Shown here piece by piece: positions 1 through 6,077 of a stretch of DNA of 12,764 nt; within the stretch, counting starts at the first letter, position 1, and each line of letters opens with the position of its first letter. A model generated the notes under the pieces. The model made no database searches, was not told the origin of the DNA, and was given only the letters and a program-made list of their open reading frames with translations. The stretch is from Clostridia bacterium (GTDB lineage Bacteria; Bacillota_A; Clostridia; UBA1381). The stretch is taken from positions 1 through 12,764 of the forward strand of contig JAFZNF010000019.1 of assembly GCA_017553025.1 (NCBI GenBank), written 5' to 3'. The position numbers and the translations under genes were made by a program.

Positions 1-182
1 CAGCGTGCAAGACCTCTTGCGGAGTTGCAAATCAGCCCTGCGAAAACACCTCGAGGATTAAGACACTGATAACAAGAAATCTGACGAACTGTGAGGGCGG
101 CTGCGGCGAGTGCCAGACATCGTGCCAATCGGCGTGCAAGACCTCTTGCGGAGTTGCAAATCAGCCCTGCGAAAGAGAATAA
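1..182 (+). CDS. scfA: SCIFF ranthipeptide precursor, tandem two-core form (5' partial)
   Basis: Open frame read from base 3 to the TAA at 180-182, entering from the left edge. It encodes the end of one SCIFF core (ACKTSCGVANQPCE), a leader-like linker (NTSRIKTLITRNLTN), and a second full core containing CGECQTSCQSACKTSC followed by GVANQPCERE. SCIFF peptides are about 45-residue ribosomal peptides with six cysteines, in which a neighbouring radical-SAM enzyme joins a Cys sulfur to a Thr carbon (thioether). The adjacent maturase supports the call. The unit period is 43 codons. No ATG, GTG or TTG occurs in frame between the two cores and no stop separates them, so both units sit in one polypeptide. 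The second unit has seven cysteines (codons at 90, 102, 111, 123, 135, 147, 168), one more than the family norm. Not visible: the true start, the promoter, and whether further units lie upstream. The family call is firm; the tandem form is read directly but an assembly error at the repeat is not excluded. Confidence 0.9.
   Translation, partial: ACKTSCGVANQPCENTSRIKTLITRNLTNCEGGCGECQTSCQSACKTSCGVANQPCERE
3..45 (+). repeat. Direct repeat copy 1 (SCIFF core end)
   Basis: A 43-base stretch that recurs without a mismatch at 132-174, offset 129 bases (exactly 43 codons, so in frame). It encodes the last part of a SCIFF core, from Ala-Cys-Lys-Thr to Cys-Glu. Base 2 (A) differs from the matching base 131 (G), and the sequences diverge again after base 45. 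Confidence 0.95.
132..174 (+). repeat. Direct repeat copy 2 (SCIFF core end)
   Basis: Second copy of the 43-base repeat at 3-45. All synonymous positions are identical, pointing to a recent duplication or to gene conversion rather than old paralogy. After this copy the frame ends in Arg-Glu-stop, while copy 1 continues into a leader-like linker. Confidence 0.95.
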
Positions 183-201
183 CTTAAAATGCATAAAATA
201 T

Positions 202-227
202 CGGCTGAAATTCAGCCGTTATTTTTT
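202..227 (+). terminator. Intrinsic terminator or attenuator between scfA and its maturase
   Basis: Seven-base perfect stem CGGCTGA (202-208) and TCAGCCG (212-218) with an AAT loop, then TTA and six T (222-227). After one T/T mismatch the stem can extend by six A/T pairs. It lies 20 bases after the scfA stop and 15 before the maturase ATG. Inference: partial termination gives much more precursor peptide than maturase from a shared transcript. No separate maturase promoter is apparent in the gap. Confidence 0.75.
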
Positions 228-228
228 A

Positions 229-235
229 GAGAGGG
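229..235 (+). promoter_or_regulatory. Ribosome binding site of the SCIFF maturase
   Basis: GAGAGGG, seven bases ahead of the ATG at 243, right after the T-run of the terminator. It fixes the maturase start. Confidence 0.75.
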
Positions 236-242
236 ATTTTAA

Positions 243-1610
243 ATGGTACATCAGTATAAGCAAAACGGATATAACATTGTAATAGATGCATATAGCGGTT
301 CAATTCATTCGGTAGATGATGTCGCCTATGACATTATCGGAATGTATGAAACAAGTGAAAAGGAAGAAATTATAAAAGAAATTACTGAAAAATACGGTAT
401 AACAGCAGAGGAGGTTCTTTCTTGCCTTTCTGACATAGAAAAGCTAAAGCAGGAAAAACAGCTTTTCTGTGATGATATTTATGAGGATAAGGCGGACGTT
501 TTAAAGGGGAAAAACAATGTCATAAAAGCACTTTGCCTCCACGTTGCCCATACCTGCAATCTAAACTGCAGTTATTGTTTTGCGGGGCAGGGGAAATATA
601 AGGGCGACCGTGCTGTTATGAGCCTTGATACAGGCAAACGCGCCATAGATTTCCTTATAGAAAACTCGGGAACACGCAAAAATTTAGAGGTTGACTTTTT
701 CGGCGGCGAACCGCTTATGAATTTTGAGGTGGTAAAGGAGATAGTAAAATACGCAAGGAGCAAGGAAAAAGAACACGCAAAGAATTTCCGTTTCACGCTT
801 ACCACAAACGGCATTTTGCTTGATGATGAGGTAACCGACTTCTGCAACAGGGAAATGAATAACGTTGTTTTGAGCCTTGACGGAAGGCGGGAGGTGCACG
901 ACCGCTTCAGAAAGGATTATTTGGGGCGCGGAAGCTATGATGTGATTGTGCCGAAATTTCTGGACTTTGTGAAAAAACGAGGGGATAAGAGCTACTACAT
1001 ACGAGGGACATACACTCATAAAAACACTGATTTTACAAATGATATTCTGCATATGGCGGATTTGGGATTTAAAGAACTCAGTATGGAGCCTGTAGTTTGT
1101 GCGCCCGGCGACGAGTGCGCTCTTACAAAAGAGGATTTGCCGATTTTATTCCGTCAGTATGAAATTCTTGCAGACGAGATGATAAAACGCAGCCGCGAGG
1201 GCAGAGGCTTCACATTTTATCACTATATGATAGATTTGGAAAACGGTCCTTGCATATATAAGCGCATCTCGGGCTGCGGCTCGGGTACGGAATATATGGC
1301 GGTAACGCCCTGGGGCGAGCTTTATCCCTGCCACCAGTTTGTAGGCGATGAGAGTTACAGTATGGGCAACATCTGGGACGGTGTTACAAACACAAGTCTT
1401 CGCGAAAAATTCAGAAAATGCAACGCATATTCAAGACAAGAATGTAAAAATTGCTGGGCAAAGCTTTATTGTTCGGGCGGCTGTGCCGCAAACGCATATC
1501 ACGCAGCAGGCGATATAGGTAAAATTTATGAATACGGCTGCGAACTGTTTAAAAAGCGTATGGAATGTGCCATAATGATACAGGTAGATAAGGTAAGCAA
1601 GGGATTTTGA
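243..1610 (+). CDS. scfB: Thioether-forming SCIFF peptide maturase (radical SAM/SPASM)
   Basis: Radical S-adenosylmethionine enzyme that installs the Cys-Thr thioether in SCIFF (characterised relative: CteB acting on CteA). The 455 residues match the family length. Order: a PqqD-like leader-recognition (RRE) part at about 1-80; the radical-SAM core with the iron-sulfur motif C105-x3-C109-x2-C112 (CNLNCSYC) and the GGEP motif at 154-157; and a C-terminal SPASM domain with a complete seven-cysteine pattern C345-x12-G-x4-C363, then C401-x2-C404-x5-C410-x3-C414 and C433, for two auxiliary 4Fe-4S clusters. The ATG has a good GAGAGGG site. It lies downstream of its substrate gene, separated by a hairpin terminator, and its stop is one base from the next ATG, so it is probably translationally coupled to the AlaX gene. 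The enzyme looks intact. Inference: it processes both cores of the tandem precursor. Confidence 0.95.
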   Translation: MVHQYKQNGYNIVIDAYSGSIHSVDDVAYDIIGMYETSEKEEIIKEITEKYGITAEEVLSCLSDIEKLKQEKQLFCDDIYEDKADVLKGKNNVIKALCLHVAHTCNLNCSYCFAGQGKYKGDRAVMSLDTGKRAIDFLIENSGTRKNLEVDFFGGEPLMNFEVVKEIVKYARSKEKEHAKNFRFTLTTNGILLDDEVTDFCNREMNNVVLSLDGRREVHDRFRKDYLGRGSYDVIVPKFLDFVKKRGDKSYYIRGTYTHKNTDFTNDILHMADLGFKELSMEPVVCAPGDECALTKEDLPILFRQYEILADEMIKRSREGRGFTFYHYMIDLENGPCIYKRISGCGSGTEYMAVTPWGELYPCHQFVGDESYSMGNIWDGVTNTSLREKFRKCNAYSRQECKNCWAKLYCSGGCAANAYHAAGDIGKIYEYGCELFKKRMECAIMIQVDKVSKGF

Positions 1611-1611
1611 G

Positions 1612-2757
1612 ATGATAAGATTATTTGATGAGGACAGCTATATAAGTGAGTTTTCGGCGGAGGTAAAAAAGTGTACCGTCTGCAAAGACGGGTATTTTGT
1701 TACGCTCAGCCAAACCGCATTTTTTCCGACGGCAGGAGGTCAGGAATGTGACAGCGGAACTCTTGACGGCGAAAGTGTTTTGTCGGTCATTTGCGAAAAT
1801 GATGAGATATATCATCTTGTAAAAAATCCGATTGAGGAGGGTAAAACAGTAACGGGCAGGCTTTACTGGGAAGAGAGATTTCGTAAGATGCAGCATCACA
1901 GCGCCGAGCATATAGTATCGGGACTTGCATTTTCGCATTTTGGGCTTGTAAATACGGGGTTTCACTTAGGAAAAGATGATGTAACGATAGATTACGGCGC
2001 AGAAATTATCGAAAATCAGTTAGAAGAACTCGAAACCCTTGCAAATGAAGTCGTTTTTAAAAATCTTGAAATTATTGCAAGCTATCCGAAAGAGGAGGAG
2101 CTTAAAAATATAAATTACCGCAGTAAAAAAGAAATTCTGGGAAAAATAAGGATTGTGACAATCCCGGGCGTTGATGCTTGTGCCTGCTGTGCGCCGCACG
2201 TAAAACGGACGGGCGAGATAGGTATTATCAAGTTTACAGATATGATGCGCCATAGGGGCGGAGTCAGAATAAGAATGATTTGCGGAAAAGACGCGCTTTT
2301 GGACTACTGTAAAAAGCAAAAAAGTGTATATAAAATCTCAAAAATGCTTTCTGCGCCTTGCGAAGGGGTTTTTGATGCAGTTTTAAAACTTTCGGGCGGA
2401 CTTTCGGAGCAAAAAAGAAAAAACGCACAGCTCACATATGAGCTTGCGCTTTGCGAAATTAAAAGCATACCCGAAACAGAGGGGAATTTTATTATGTTTT
2501 CAGCCGTTTGCGATAAAAATGCCCAAAGAATGATAGTAAATGAGGCGAAAAACCGTGTCGGAGGAGTGTTTGCACTGCTTTCGGGCGATGATGAAAACGG
2601 ATACTCCTATATAATAACTGCAAATAGAGGCGTCTTGGAGTATGTAAATAAGCTAAATGCCGCACTTTCAGGAAAGGGCGGAGGCAGAGGCGACACGGCG
2701 GAGGGACATTTTTTTGAAAAACGCGGAAAGATAGAGGCGGAATTTAAAAGTTTATAG
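1612..2757 (+). CDS. AlaX-type alanyl-tRNA editing protein with DHHA1 domain
   Basis: Free-standing relative of the alanyl-tRNA synthetase editing domain, which hydrolyses tRNA-Ala wrongly charged with Ser or Gly. An N-terminal part carries TAFFPTAGGQ (about 35-44), as in AlaRS and AlaX. The zinc-binding editing site shows H96-x3-H100 (HSAEH) and C192-x3-H196 (CCAPH), followed by RHRGGVRIRMICG (about 213-225). The C-terminal part ends in a DHHA1-like glycine-rich segment, GKGGGRGDTAEGHF. At 381 residues it is the long (AlaX-L) form, intact. The ATG follows the maturase stop by one base, using AAGGGA within the maturase end as ribosome site. Its 3' end overlaps the convergent pseudouridine synthase gene by 6 bases with no visible terminator. 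Family confidence is high; which mischarged amino acid it prefers is not readable. Confidence 0.92.
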   Translation: MIRLFDEDSYISEFSAEVKKCTVCKDGYFVTLSQTAFFPTAGGQECDSGTLDGESVLSVICENDEIYHLVKNPIEEGKTVTGRLYWEERFRKMQHHSAEHIVSGLAFSHFGLVNTGFHLGKDDVTIDYGAEIIENQLEELETLANEVVFKNLEIIASYPKEEELKNINYRSKKEILGKIRIVTIPGVDACACCAPHVKRTGEIGIIKFTDMMRHRGGVRIRMICGKDALLDYCKKQKSVYKISKMLSAPCEGVFDAVLKLSGGLSEQKRKNAQLTYELALCEIKSIPETEGNFIMFSAVCDKNAQRMIVNEAKNRVGGVFALLSGDDENGYSYIITANRGVLEYVNKLNAALSGKGGGRGDTAEGHFFEKRGKIEAEFKSL

Positions 2758-3633
2758 TTTTTTGCATATTTCTTCAAGTTCCATATCGCGGGGAAGAGGA
2801 GCCGTTATTGTGATAGGCTCTTCAGACAGCGGGTGAGGAAAACATACGCTTCTGCAATGCAGACGTATTCTCTCGCCAATAACCTCTTCTCCATATAGGA
2901 AATCCCCGTAAATCGGCGTGCCGATGTATGATAAATGCAGACGTATTTGATGCGTTCTGCCTGTTTTGGGAAACAATCTTAAAAGACTGAGGTTTTCGAG
3001 TGTTTCGGTTACCTCATAATCGGTAACGGCGGTTTTTCCGTCAGGTGCGATAACCCGTTTTATAATCCCTTGTTTCTCACGTTTTATAGGAGCAGAAATT
3101 GTGCCGTGCATATCCTTTGGAATACCCACACATACAGCCATATATTCCTTTTTAAATTCACCGTTTTTTATTGAACGTGAAATACGCTCGGCGCACCAAG
3201 CATTTTTTGCGACAATTAAAACGCCTGATGTGTCGCGGTCAAGCCGTGACGGGGCACGGAAGGTAAACGGAATATCACGGAAATAGTATAAAACAGCATT
3301 TGCCAGTGTGTCTTTTGTATGATAAACACTGGGATGAGTAGGCATTTTCGGGGGTTTTGCAATAGCCAGCAAATCCTCGTCTTCATACAGTATATCAAGC
3401 GGTATATTCTGAGGTGTTATATTTTCCGATGCCTTATCAAAAAGTGTTATTTTTAATGTGTCGCCCAAGGAGACTTTTTTGTTCACAAATTCTTTCTTTC
3501 CGCAAAGGGTTATACCATTACCTTCTTTGAGTGCAGTGATGAGATTTGATGAAAATCCGAAATGGTTTTTCAGTATATATTTTATATCGTATCCTGCAAG
3601 ATTTTCAGGAACATTCAGTATAAATTCGCGCAT
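2752..3633 (-). CDS. RluA/RluD-family pseudouridine synthase
   Basis: Converts uridine to pseudouridine in structured RNA, most often large-subunit rRNA in this family. The 293 residues are typical. Order: an S4-like RNA-binding region at about 1-70; the catalytic domain with SRLDRDTSG, where D132 is the catalytic aspartate (the usual preceding His is Ser here); and the late motif GRTHQIRLHL. The ATG (complement of 3631-3633) has an AGGTGG site at 3638-3643, seven bases away minus spacing, and a strong promoter just upstream. It stands alone on the minus strand between two plus-strand operons. Which RNA position it modifies cannot be told, since RluA, RluC, RluD and the clostridial paralogs share these motifs. 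Confidence 0.93.
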   Translation of the reverse strand: MREFILNVPENLAGYDIKYILKNHFGFSSNLITALKEGNGITLCGKKEFVNKKVSLGDTLKITLFDKASENITPQNIPLDILYEDEDLLAIAKPPKMPTHPSVYHTKDTLANAVLYYFRDIPFTFRAPSRLDRDTSGVLIVAKNAWCAERISRSIKNGEFKKEYMAVCVGIPKDMHGTISAPIKREKQGIIKRVIAPDGKTAVTDYEVTETLENLSLLRLFPKTGRTHQIRLHLSYIGTPIYGDFLYGEEVIGERIRLHCRSVCFPHPLSEEPITITAPLPRDMELEEICKKL

Positions 3634-3653
3634 AAATCCACCTCATTTGACTT

Positions 3654-3682
3654 ATTATATCACGTATTCCCAATGATTTCAA
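3654..3682 (-). promoter_or_regulatory. SigA-type promoter of the pseudouridine synthase gene
   Basis: On the minus strand: TTGAAA (complement of 3677-3682), 17-base spacer, TATAAT (complement of 3654-3659), with TGA just ahead of the -10 box (extended -10). The predicted start lies about 13 bases before the ATG, so the leader holds only the ribosome site. Confidence 0.8.
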
Positions 3683-3693
3683 ATATATTAAAA

Positions 3694-3706
3694 AGCCTTG
3701 CAGGCT
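3694..3706. repeat. Short inverted repeat between divergent promoters
   Basis: AGCCT, TGC spacer, AGGCT. It sits between the two divergent -35 boxes, with its right end one base before the plus-strand -35. It could be an operator half-site pair for both promoters, or chance; five-base arms are short. Confidence 0.3.
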
Positions 3707-3707
3707 A

Positions 3708-3736
3708 TTGACCTTGTTGGCAAAATATGATAAAAT
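3708..3736 (+). promoter_or_regulatory. SigA-type promoter of the ECF/truA/rho operon
   Basis: TTGACC (3708-3713), 17-base spacer, TAAAAT (3731-3736), with TGA immediately before the -10 (extended -10). The predicted start is near 3743, leaving about 27 bases of leader, too little for the vitamin riboswitches that often precede S-component genes. It is the only clear promoter seen for the genes from 3770 onward. Confidence 0.75.
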
Positions 3737-3769
3737 AAATCCGACTGTAGTGATAGAGGAGAGATTATA

Positions 3770-4348
3770 ATGAAAACAAAAATGACTACAAAAGAGCTTA
3801 CGCTTGCATCAATACTTACAGCAATAGTTTTCGTTTTGCAGTATTTTGGCTGTGTAATAAAATTCGGGACATTTTCAATATCGACAGTTCTTATTCCGAT
3901 AGTTATCGGCGCGGCAACTTGCGGCTCTTGGGTGGCAGCGTGGCTTGGATTTGTTTTCGGAATAGCAGTGCTTGCAAGCGGTGATGCGGCAATCTTCTTA
4001 GCTGTAAGTGTGCCCGGTACTATAATAACGGTACTTTTAAAGGGTATCGGCTGCGGTTTTGCAGCAGGGATTGTGTATAAGGCTGTAAAGAAGATTTCAA
4101 ATGAATATTTGGCAGTTATAGCCGCGGCTATAGTATGCCCTGTCATAAATACAGGCATTTTTCTGCTCGGCTGTCTGGTATTTTTTATGGATACCGTATC
4201 GCAAATAGCACTGTCTGCAGGCTGGGAGGGGAGCACGGCACAATTTATGATAATTGCCTTTGTTGGTGTGAACTTTTTGGTTGAAATGGGCATAAATATA
4301 TTTTTCACTCCTATCATAGTCAGACTTTTAAAAATAAAAAACAGTTAG
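3770..4348 (+). CDS. ECF transporter S component (substrate unknown)
   Basis: Substrate-binding membrane subunit of an energy-coupling-factor importer, a class that takes up vitamins and trace nutrients. The 192 residues are almost entirely hydrophobic, with about six membrane segments (roughly 10-30, 34-55, 58-78, 80-102, 113-138 and 155-185) and a short basic N-terminus (MKTKMTTKEL) as is usual in S components. AGAGGAGA at 3755-3762 fixes the ATG. It is first in the operon that also carries ecfA1, ecfA2 and ecfT, so it most likely docks on that module, though group II modules also serve unlinked S components. The substrate cannot be assigned: there is no riboswitch and no biosynthetic neighbour to hint at it. 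Ends 8 bases before the next gene. Confidence 0.85.
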   Translation: MKTKMTTKELTLASILTAIVFVLQYFGCVIKFGTFSISTVLIPIVIGAATCGSWVAAWLGFVFGIAVLASGDAAIFLAVSVPGTIITVLLKGIGCGFAAGIVYKAVKKISNEYLAVIAAAIVCPVINTGIFLLGCLVFFMDTVSQIALSAGWEGSTAQFMIIAFVGVNFLVEMGINIFFTPIIVRLLKIKNS

Positions 4349-4356
4349 GGAATACT

Positions 4357-5235
4357 ATGTGGTGTGCAGATGAATGGAAGGACTACATTTTAATAGACGC
4401 AGCAGGCGGAGAAAAACTTGAGTATTGGAAAAACGTTCTCCTGAGGCGTCCCGAACCGCAGGCAATCTGGAGCGGGAAGGCAGATGAGCGGCTCTGGAAC
4501 AAGACCGACGCGACATATAGAAGAAGTAATAAGGGCGGCGGACATTGGGAGATTTTTAATAAGAAAATGCCCGAACGCTGGACGGTAAGCTATAAAAATC
4601 TGACCTTTAACATAAAACCTATGGGGTTTAAGCACACAGGACTTTTTCCTGAACAGGCGGTAAATTGGGACTGGTTTTCCGAGATTATAAAAAAAGCGGA
4701 AAAGCCTGTGCGTGTATTAAATCTCTTTGCTTATACAGGCGGTGCTACCGTTGCGGCGCTGTCAGCAGGCGCGGAGGTTTGCCACGTTGATGCATCGCGC
4801 GGAATGGTTGCCTGGGCAAAGGAAAATGTTGAAAGCTCTGGACTTTCTGCAAAACCTGTAAGATATATAGTTGACGACGTTAAAAAGTTTGTTGCGCGCG
4901 AAGAGCGGCGCGGAAAAAAGTATGATGCTGTTATTATGGACCCTCCGTCTTACGGCAGAGGACCCTCAGGCGAGCTCTGGAAGATAGAGGACGAGCTTTA
5001 TCCGCTTATTGAGGATTGTATGAAAATACTTTCGGAAAAGCCGCTGTTTTTCCTTATAAATTCATATACAACAGGGTTTTCAAAGACTGTTTTGGAAAAT
5101 ACGGCAGAGCTTACATTAAAGAAGAAGTTTGGCGGCGCTTTAGAATGTGATGAAATAGGACTTATGATGCAGGACAAAAATATGGTTCTGCCTTGCGGAA
5201 TAAGCTGCCGATGGAACGGAAACGGATTGTTATGA
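4357..5235 (+). CDS. Class I SAM-dependent methyltransferase, RlmI/RlmK-like
   Basis: Probable RNA (likely 23S rRNA) methyltransferase. The N-terminal part of about 110 residues differs from classic PUA-containing RlmI; the Rossmann part shows SAM motif I LNLFAYTGGATVAAL (121-135), the acidic residue of motif II in CHVDASRGM, and the catalytic motif IV DPPSYGRG (D185-P-P-S-Y189), as in RlmI/RlmK-type enzymes. The 292 residues look complete. The ATG lies 8 bases after the S-component stop with a modest AGGGA site. Its TGA stop overlaps the ecfA1 start as ATGA. The product sits inside a transporter operon with no clear functional tie. The target base and nucleotide are unknown; a protein target is possible but less likely. 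Confidence 0.85.
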   Translation: MWCADEWKDYILIDAAGGEKLEYWKNVLLRRPEPQAIWSGKADERLWNKTDATYRRSNKGGGHWEIFNKKMPERWTVSYKNLTFNIKPMGFKHTGLFPEQAVNWDWFSEIIKKAEKPVRVLNLFAYTGGATVAALSAGAEVCHVDASRGMVAWAKENVESSGLSAKPVRYIVDDVKKFVAREERRGKKYDAVIMDPPSYGRGPSGELWKIEDELYPLIEDCMKILSEKPLFFLINSYTTGFSKTVLENTAELTLKKKFGGALECDEIGLMMQDKNMVLPCGISCRWNGNGLL

Positions 5236-6077
5236 TTGATGCGAAAAATATAAGTTTTAGTTATGATGAAGATGAGCCTAAAAGGTATGTTATAGAAGAT
5301 TTGAGCCTCCATATCGAAAAAGGCAGCTTTGTGGCTGTTCTGGGGCATAACGGCTCAGGAAAATCCACACTTGCAAAGACATTTAACGGAATTTTGCTGC
5401 CCGAGGGCGGTGCAGTTTATGTTTTGGGTATGGACACAAAGGACGAAAGCAAAATTTTTGATATAAGAAGCAGTGCAGGTATGGTTTTTCAAAACCCCGA
5501 CAATCAAATGGTAGCGGCAATTGTTGAGGACGAGGTGGCATTTGCACCTGAAAACCTCGGCGTTCCGTCAGAAGAAATCAGAAAACGGGTTGATGAATGT
5601 CTTTGCATTGTAAATATGTCAGAATTTGCAAAAAGCTCGCCTTCAAGACTTTCTGGAGGACAGAAACAACGCGTGGCAATAGCCTCAGTACTTGCTATGG
5701 AGCCAAAGTGTATTATTTTGGACGAGCCTACGGCAATGCTTGACCCAAAGGGCAGGCGCGAGGTTATAAAAACAATTAAAAAGCTCAATAGAACGCGTAA
5801 TATGACGGTGGTTTTAATAACACATTTTATGGAAGAGGCGGCGGTTGCCGACAGAGTGGTTGTTATTGACCACGGGAAAATCGTTATGGACGATGTTCCA
5901 AAGAAAATTTTTGCGGAAGTTGAGAAAATAAAGGGACTCGGTCTTGATGTACCCCAGGTAACCGAGCTTGTTTTTGAGCTCAAAAAACAGGGAATTGACC
6001 TCCCTTGTGATATTATAACGATTGAAGAGTGCGAAGAGGCAATTATTGAGAAATTAAAGGTGGCAAAAAATGATTAA
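5232..6077 (+). CDS. ecfA1: ECF transporter ATPase EcfA1
   Basis: ATP-hydrolysing subunit of the energy-coupling factor module. From the ATG at 5232 it has 281 residues, the normal length. Seen: Walker A GHNGSGKST (K44), Q-loop FQNPDNQ (Q87), signature LSGGQKQ (140-146), Walker B CIILDEP with catalytic E165, D-loop MLD, and H-loop H198. The NPDNQ form of the Q-loop region is typical of EcfA1. Start choice: the frame is open upstream to a TTG at 5193 and an ATG at 5211, but ATG 5232 gives the usual MIDAKNISFSY beginning and an ATGA overlap with the methyltransferase stop, so coupling is likely. The ribosome site is weak. The 3' end overlaps ecfA2 by 8 bases. Confidence 0.95.
   Translation: MIDAKNISFSYDEDEPKRYVIEDLSLHIEKGSFVAVLGHNGSGKSTLAKTFNGILLPEGGAVYVLGMDTKDESKIFDIRSSAGMVFQNPDNQMVAAIVEDEVAFAPENLGVPSEEIRKRVDECLCIVNMSEFAKSSPSRLSGGQKQRVAIASVLAMEPKCIILDEPTAMLDPKGRREVIKTIKKLNRTRNMTVVLITHFMEEAAVADRVVVIDHGKIVMDDVPKKIFAEVEKIKGLGLDVPQVTELVFELKKQGIDLPCDIITIEECEEAIIEKLKVAKND
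6056..6063 (+). promoter_or_regulatory. Ribosome binding site of ecfA2
   Basis: AAAGGTGG inside the end of ecfA1, six bases before the ATG at 6070. It allows re-initiation at the 8-base overlap. Confidence 0.7.

Noticed and set aside
57..71. Possible separate start (ATT 57, CTG 66 or ATA 69) for the second SCIFF unit
   Set aside because: These are rare or very weak start codons. The GAGG at 52-55 is only one base from ATT; spacing to CTG would be tolerable, but CTG falls within the leader motif, so read-through in frame is far simpler.
3..174. Two identical 43-base units about 86 bases apart, looking like CRISPR repeats
   Set aside because: Only two copies, the gap is too long for a spacer, the period is a whole number of codons, and the units encode the SCIFF core next to its maturase.
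91..282. 63-codon plus-strand frame, rich in Ala and Arg, ending inside the maturase start
   Set aside because: It reads the SCIFF gene in another frame, crosses the terminator, and overlaps the maturase ATG; the SCIFF frame explains the bases.
3737..3769. Riboswitch ahead of the S component
   Set aside because: Only about 27 bases lie between the predicted transcript start and the ATG, holding little beyond the ribosome site.
3688..4317. 209-codon minus-strand frame opposite the S component
   Set aside because: Ser, Thr and Ile-rich composition typical of antisense to a membrane protein; no family likeness, and it runs over the plus-strand promoter.
5193..5231. Upstream starts for ecfA1 (TTG 5193, ATG 5211)
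   Set aside because: They add residues not found in EcfA1 proteins and lie deep in the methyltransferase; ATG 5232 gives the normal N-terminus and an ATGA junction.
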